Both the position numbers and the translations under genes were made by a program. A DNA stretch of 33,311 bases from Spirochaetales bacterium (GTDB lineage: Bacteria > Spirochaetota > Spirochaetia > JABMQR01): the NCBI GenBank assembly GCA_018399255.1, contig JAGYPA010000038.1, forward strand, positions 1-33,311. Direction: 5' to 3'. Of this stretch, positions 32,121-33,311 are shown in pieces; the first letter of the stretch is position 1; each line of letters opens with the position of its first letter. The notes beneath the pieces were generated by a model that worked only from the letters and a program-made list of their open reading frames with translations, had not been told where the DNA came from and made no database searches.

Positions 32121-33242
32121 ATGGGACGAGGAAAGCTTACCATAGAAAATACCTGCAGGTATACACACTTTACCTGGGAGCAGCGTCTTCAACTGCAATA
32201 TCATTACACAGGAGCTGGCAAGTACAAAAAGATCACCAGCCCGACAGTCTTGGGAAAACTCTTCGGCAAGCATGAGTCCACGATACGTCGAGAACTGAAG
32301 CGGGGAATGGTAGAGCATGAAAAGACTGATCTGAGTACGGTGATGGAGTACAATGCAGAATATGCCCAAAGCGATGCGCAACAGAAAGGATCTGCAAAAG
32401 GACCGGAAGTAAAACTGGGGTATGATTGGCCCCTGGTGGAAGCGGTGAGGCACCTGATCAAGGACAAGGGATATGCACCGTTTGCGGTCATAGCCGAGTT
32501 CAACAATAAGGGATGGCCAAGCGCGACGCGCATCTGTGAGAAAACCTTGTACAATTACATACAGGCAGGATATCTGGGGGATGTTACAGAAAAGGATCTG
32601 CTGTATCAAGGCAAGCGGCGTAAGAGCAAGGGGGAGCCGAACAGGCACTCCCGGGCATCTGCAGCGGCAAAAAGCATCTCAAACCGGCCGCACGCTGCTG
32701 ATGATCGAAGTGAATTTGGTCACTGGGAGGCCGATACGGTTGTAGGGGCGAAAGGAAGCTCTTCTACCTGCCTGATGACGCTCACTGAGCGCAAGACCCG
32801 TTTTGAGATAACCCGACGGATAGGCAGCAGGAGTACTGAAGCATTGAAAAACGAGCTTGATGTCCTTGAAAGGCAGATTGGGGCGACCTTGTTCAAACAA
32901 CTGTTCAGGAGTGTGACTGCGGACAATGGAGGAGAGTTTTCTGATATCGAGGGAATAGAGTACTCTGCACTGTCGTCAAAACAACGGCTGACTCTCTATT
33001 TTGCTCACCCCTACAGCAGTTTCGAGCGGGGGACAAATGAGAATCAGAACGGGATCATTCGAAGGTTTATCCCCAAGGGTTCAGATATCGGTGAGTATAC
33101 GAAGAAGACAGTTCGGAGTGTACAGGACTGGATGAATTCTTATCCTCGTAAAATCCTGAGGGGAATGACACCGAGAATGGCGCTTCAAGCAGAGCTCGGA
33201 TCCGAGCTCTGCTTGCCTGGGATACTGGAGGTAAGGAGATGA
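32121..33242 (+). CDS. IS30-family transposase
   Basis: This is a DDE transposase of the IS30 family, 373 residues from ATG 32121 (AAGAGGT four bases upstream; the frame is open back to 32013 without a good ribosome site). An N-terminal helix-turn-helix is seen around YTHFTWEQRLQLQYHY and LGKLFGKHESTIRRELKRG. The DDE residues lie in FGHWEADTVVGAKG, VTADNGGEF and FERGTNENQNGIIRRFIPKG, all intact. The coding end contains a 30-bp perfect palindrome (33186-33215), and the TGA overlaps the start of another ORF. The element's terminal inverted repeats could not be located: the right end lies beyond the window. Confidence 0.93.
   Translation: MGRGKLTIENTCRYTHFTWEQRLQLQYHYTGAGKYKKITSPTVLGKLFGKHESTIRRELKRGMVEHEKTDLSTVMEYNAEYAQSDAQQKGSAKGPEVKLGYDWPLVEAVRHLIKDKGYAPFAVIAEFNNKGWPSATRICEKTLYNYIQAGYLGDVTEKDLLYQGKRRKSKGEPNRHSRASAAAKSISNRPHAADDRSEFGHWEADTVVGAKGSSSTCLMTLTERKTRFEITRRIGSRSTEALKNELDVLERQIGATLFKQLFRSVTADNGGEFSDIEGIEYSALSSKQRLTLYFAHPYSSFERGTNENQNGIIRRFIPKGSDIGEYTKKTVRSVQDWMNSYPRKILRGMTPRMALQAELGSELCLPGILEVRR
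33186..33215. repeat. 30-bp perfect palindrome in the transposase 3' end
   Basis: CAAGCAGAGCTCGGA is followed directly by its exact reverse complement. It encodes part of the last 20 residues of the transposase and ends 23 nt before the start of the next ORF. Confidence 0.9.
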
Positions 33243-33311
33243 AGAAGAAAAACGTGCAGTCTACTTTACAGGAGACCTACAAAACTGCAGAACAGTTTGC
33301 GTATACATTAC
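33239..33311 (+). CDS. Unknown ORF coupled to the IS30 transposase, 3' truncated
   Basis: The ATG at 33239-33241 overlaps the transposase stop (ATGA), and GGAGG lies seven bases upstream. Only the first 24 codons are visible (MKKKNVQSTLQETYKTAEQF...), running off the right edge. The family cannot be recognised. IS30 elements normally carry one gene, so this may be an accessory ORF of the element or a host gene. Confidence 0.55.
   Translation, partial: MKKKNVQSTLQETYKTAEQFAYTL

Larger units (their letters stand above)
32030..33311 (+). mobile_element. IS30-family insertion sequence, right end outside the window
   Basis: The element is inferred from the complete transposase. The left boundary is not defined: no target duplication or terminal repeat could be matched, because the right end is missing. 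The given left coordinate is only an estimate between the palindrome at 31998-32009 and the transposase start. Confidence 0.5.

Overview
The window reads as a chromosomal accessory or catabolic region of a free-living Gram-negative-type bacterium, most likely a spirochaete. This is an inference. It rests on substrate-binding proteins whose signal peptides end in AQG or SAG followed by acidic residues, an RlpA/SPOR envelope protein, an ABC sugar system without its own ATPase, and a moderate base composition that is visibly richer in G+C on the left (1-12,000) and poorer around the LacI gene and the 27.4-31.1 kb module. No rRNA or other taxonomic marker is present.

Layout. 1-1171: the C-terminal part of a proton-pumping/antiporter membrane subunit, cut by the left edge. 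1185-2135 (minus): an aldo/keto reductase. 2400-11601 (plus): a tightly coupled operon with ATGA/GTGA overlaps at most joints. It encodes a BMP-type (nucleoside-family) ABC importer, a zinc dehydrogenase, an FGGY sugar kinase, an LsrF-like class I aldolase and an MFS transporter. 11612-16219 (minus): a convergent operon with a CUT1-type sugar-binding protein, two permeases and a Cys-type sulfatase, divergent from a LacI regulator (16453-17493), with operator-like repeats between them. 17538-18551: a lipoprotein of unknown function. 18849-18922 (minus): a CAU-anticodon tRNA with its own promoter and a bidirectional terminator.

19026-23141 (minus): a sensory operon with an orphan PF04392-type periplasmic binding protein, a PAS hybrid histidine kinase whose receiver domain is separated by frameshifts, and RlpA. 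23355-25090: two frame-broken genes, a NUDT6-like Nudix hydrolase and a LolA-like periplasmic protein. They flank a cluster of GTGTCTGACAC palindromes and are followed by a G-quadruplex-capable G tract. 25184-27346 (minus): two tandem FemAB/CelD-like acyltransferase paralogues. 27538-31083 (plus): a lower-G+C module with a MerR regulator, a textbook 19-bp-spacer MerR operator/promoter, a DUF418/HGSNAT-like membrane protein and a MATE exporter. 31098-31938 (minus): a HEPN/MNT toxin-antitoxin pair. 32121-33242: an IS30-family transposase with a coupled downstream ORF running off the right edge.

How they fit. The two converging sugar operons suggest import of a sulfated or unusual carbohydrate (CUT1 + sulfatase) next to a polyol/ketose route (dehydrogenase, kinase, DHAP-type aldolase) fed by a BMP importer. 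That importer-enzyme combination is not a standard nucleoside salvage set and is the best candidate here for an undescribed pathway. A second pattern is the recurrence of short tandem duplications (6-29 bp units, 2-3 copies) at many gene boundaries.
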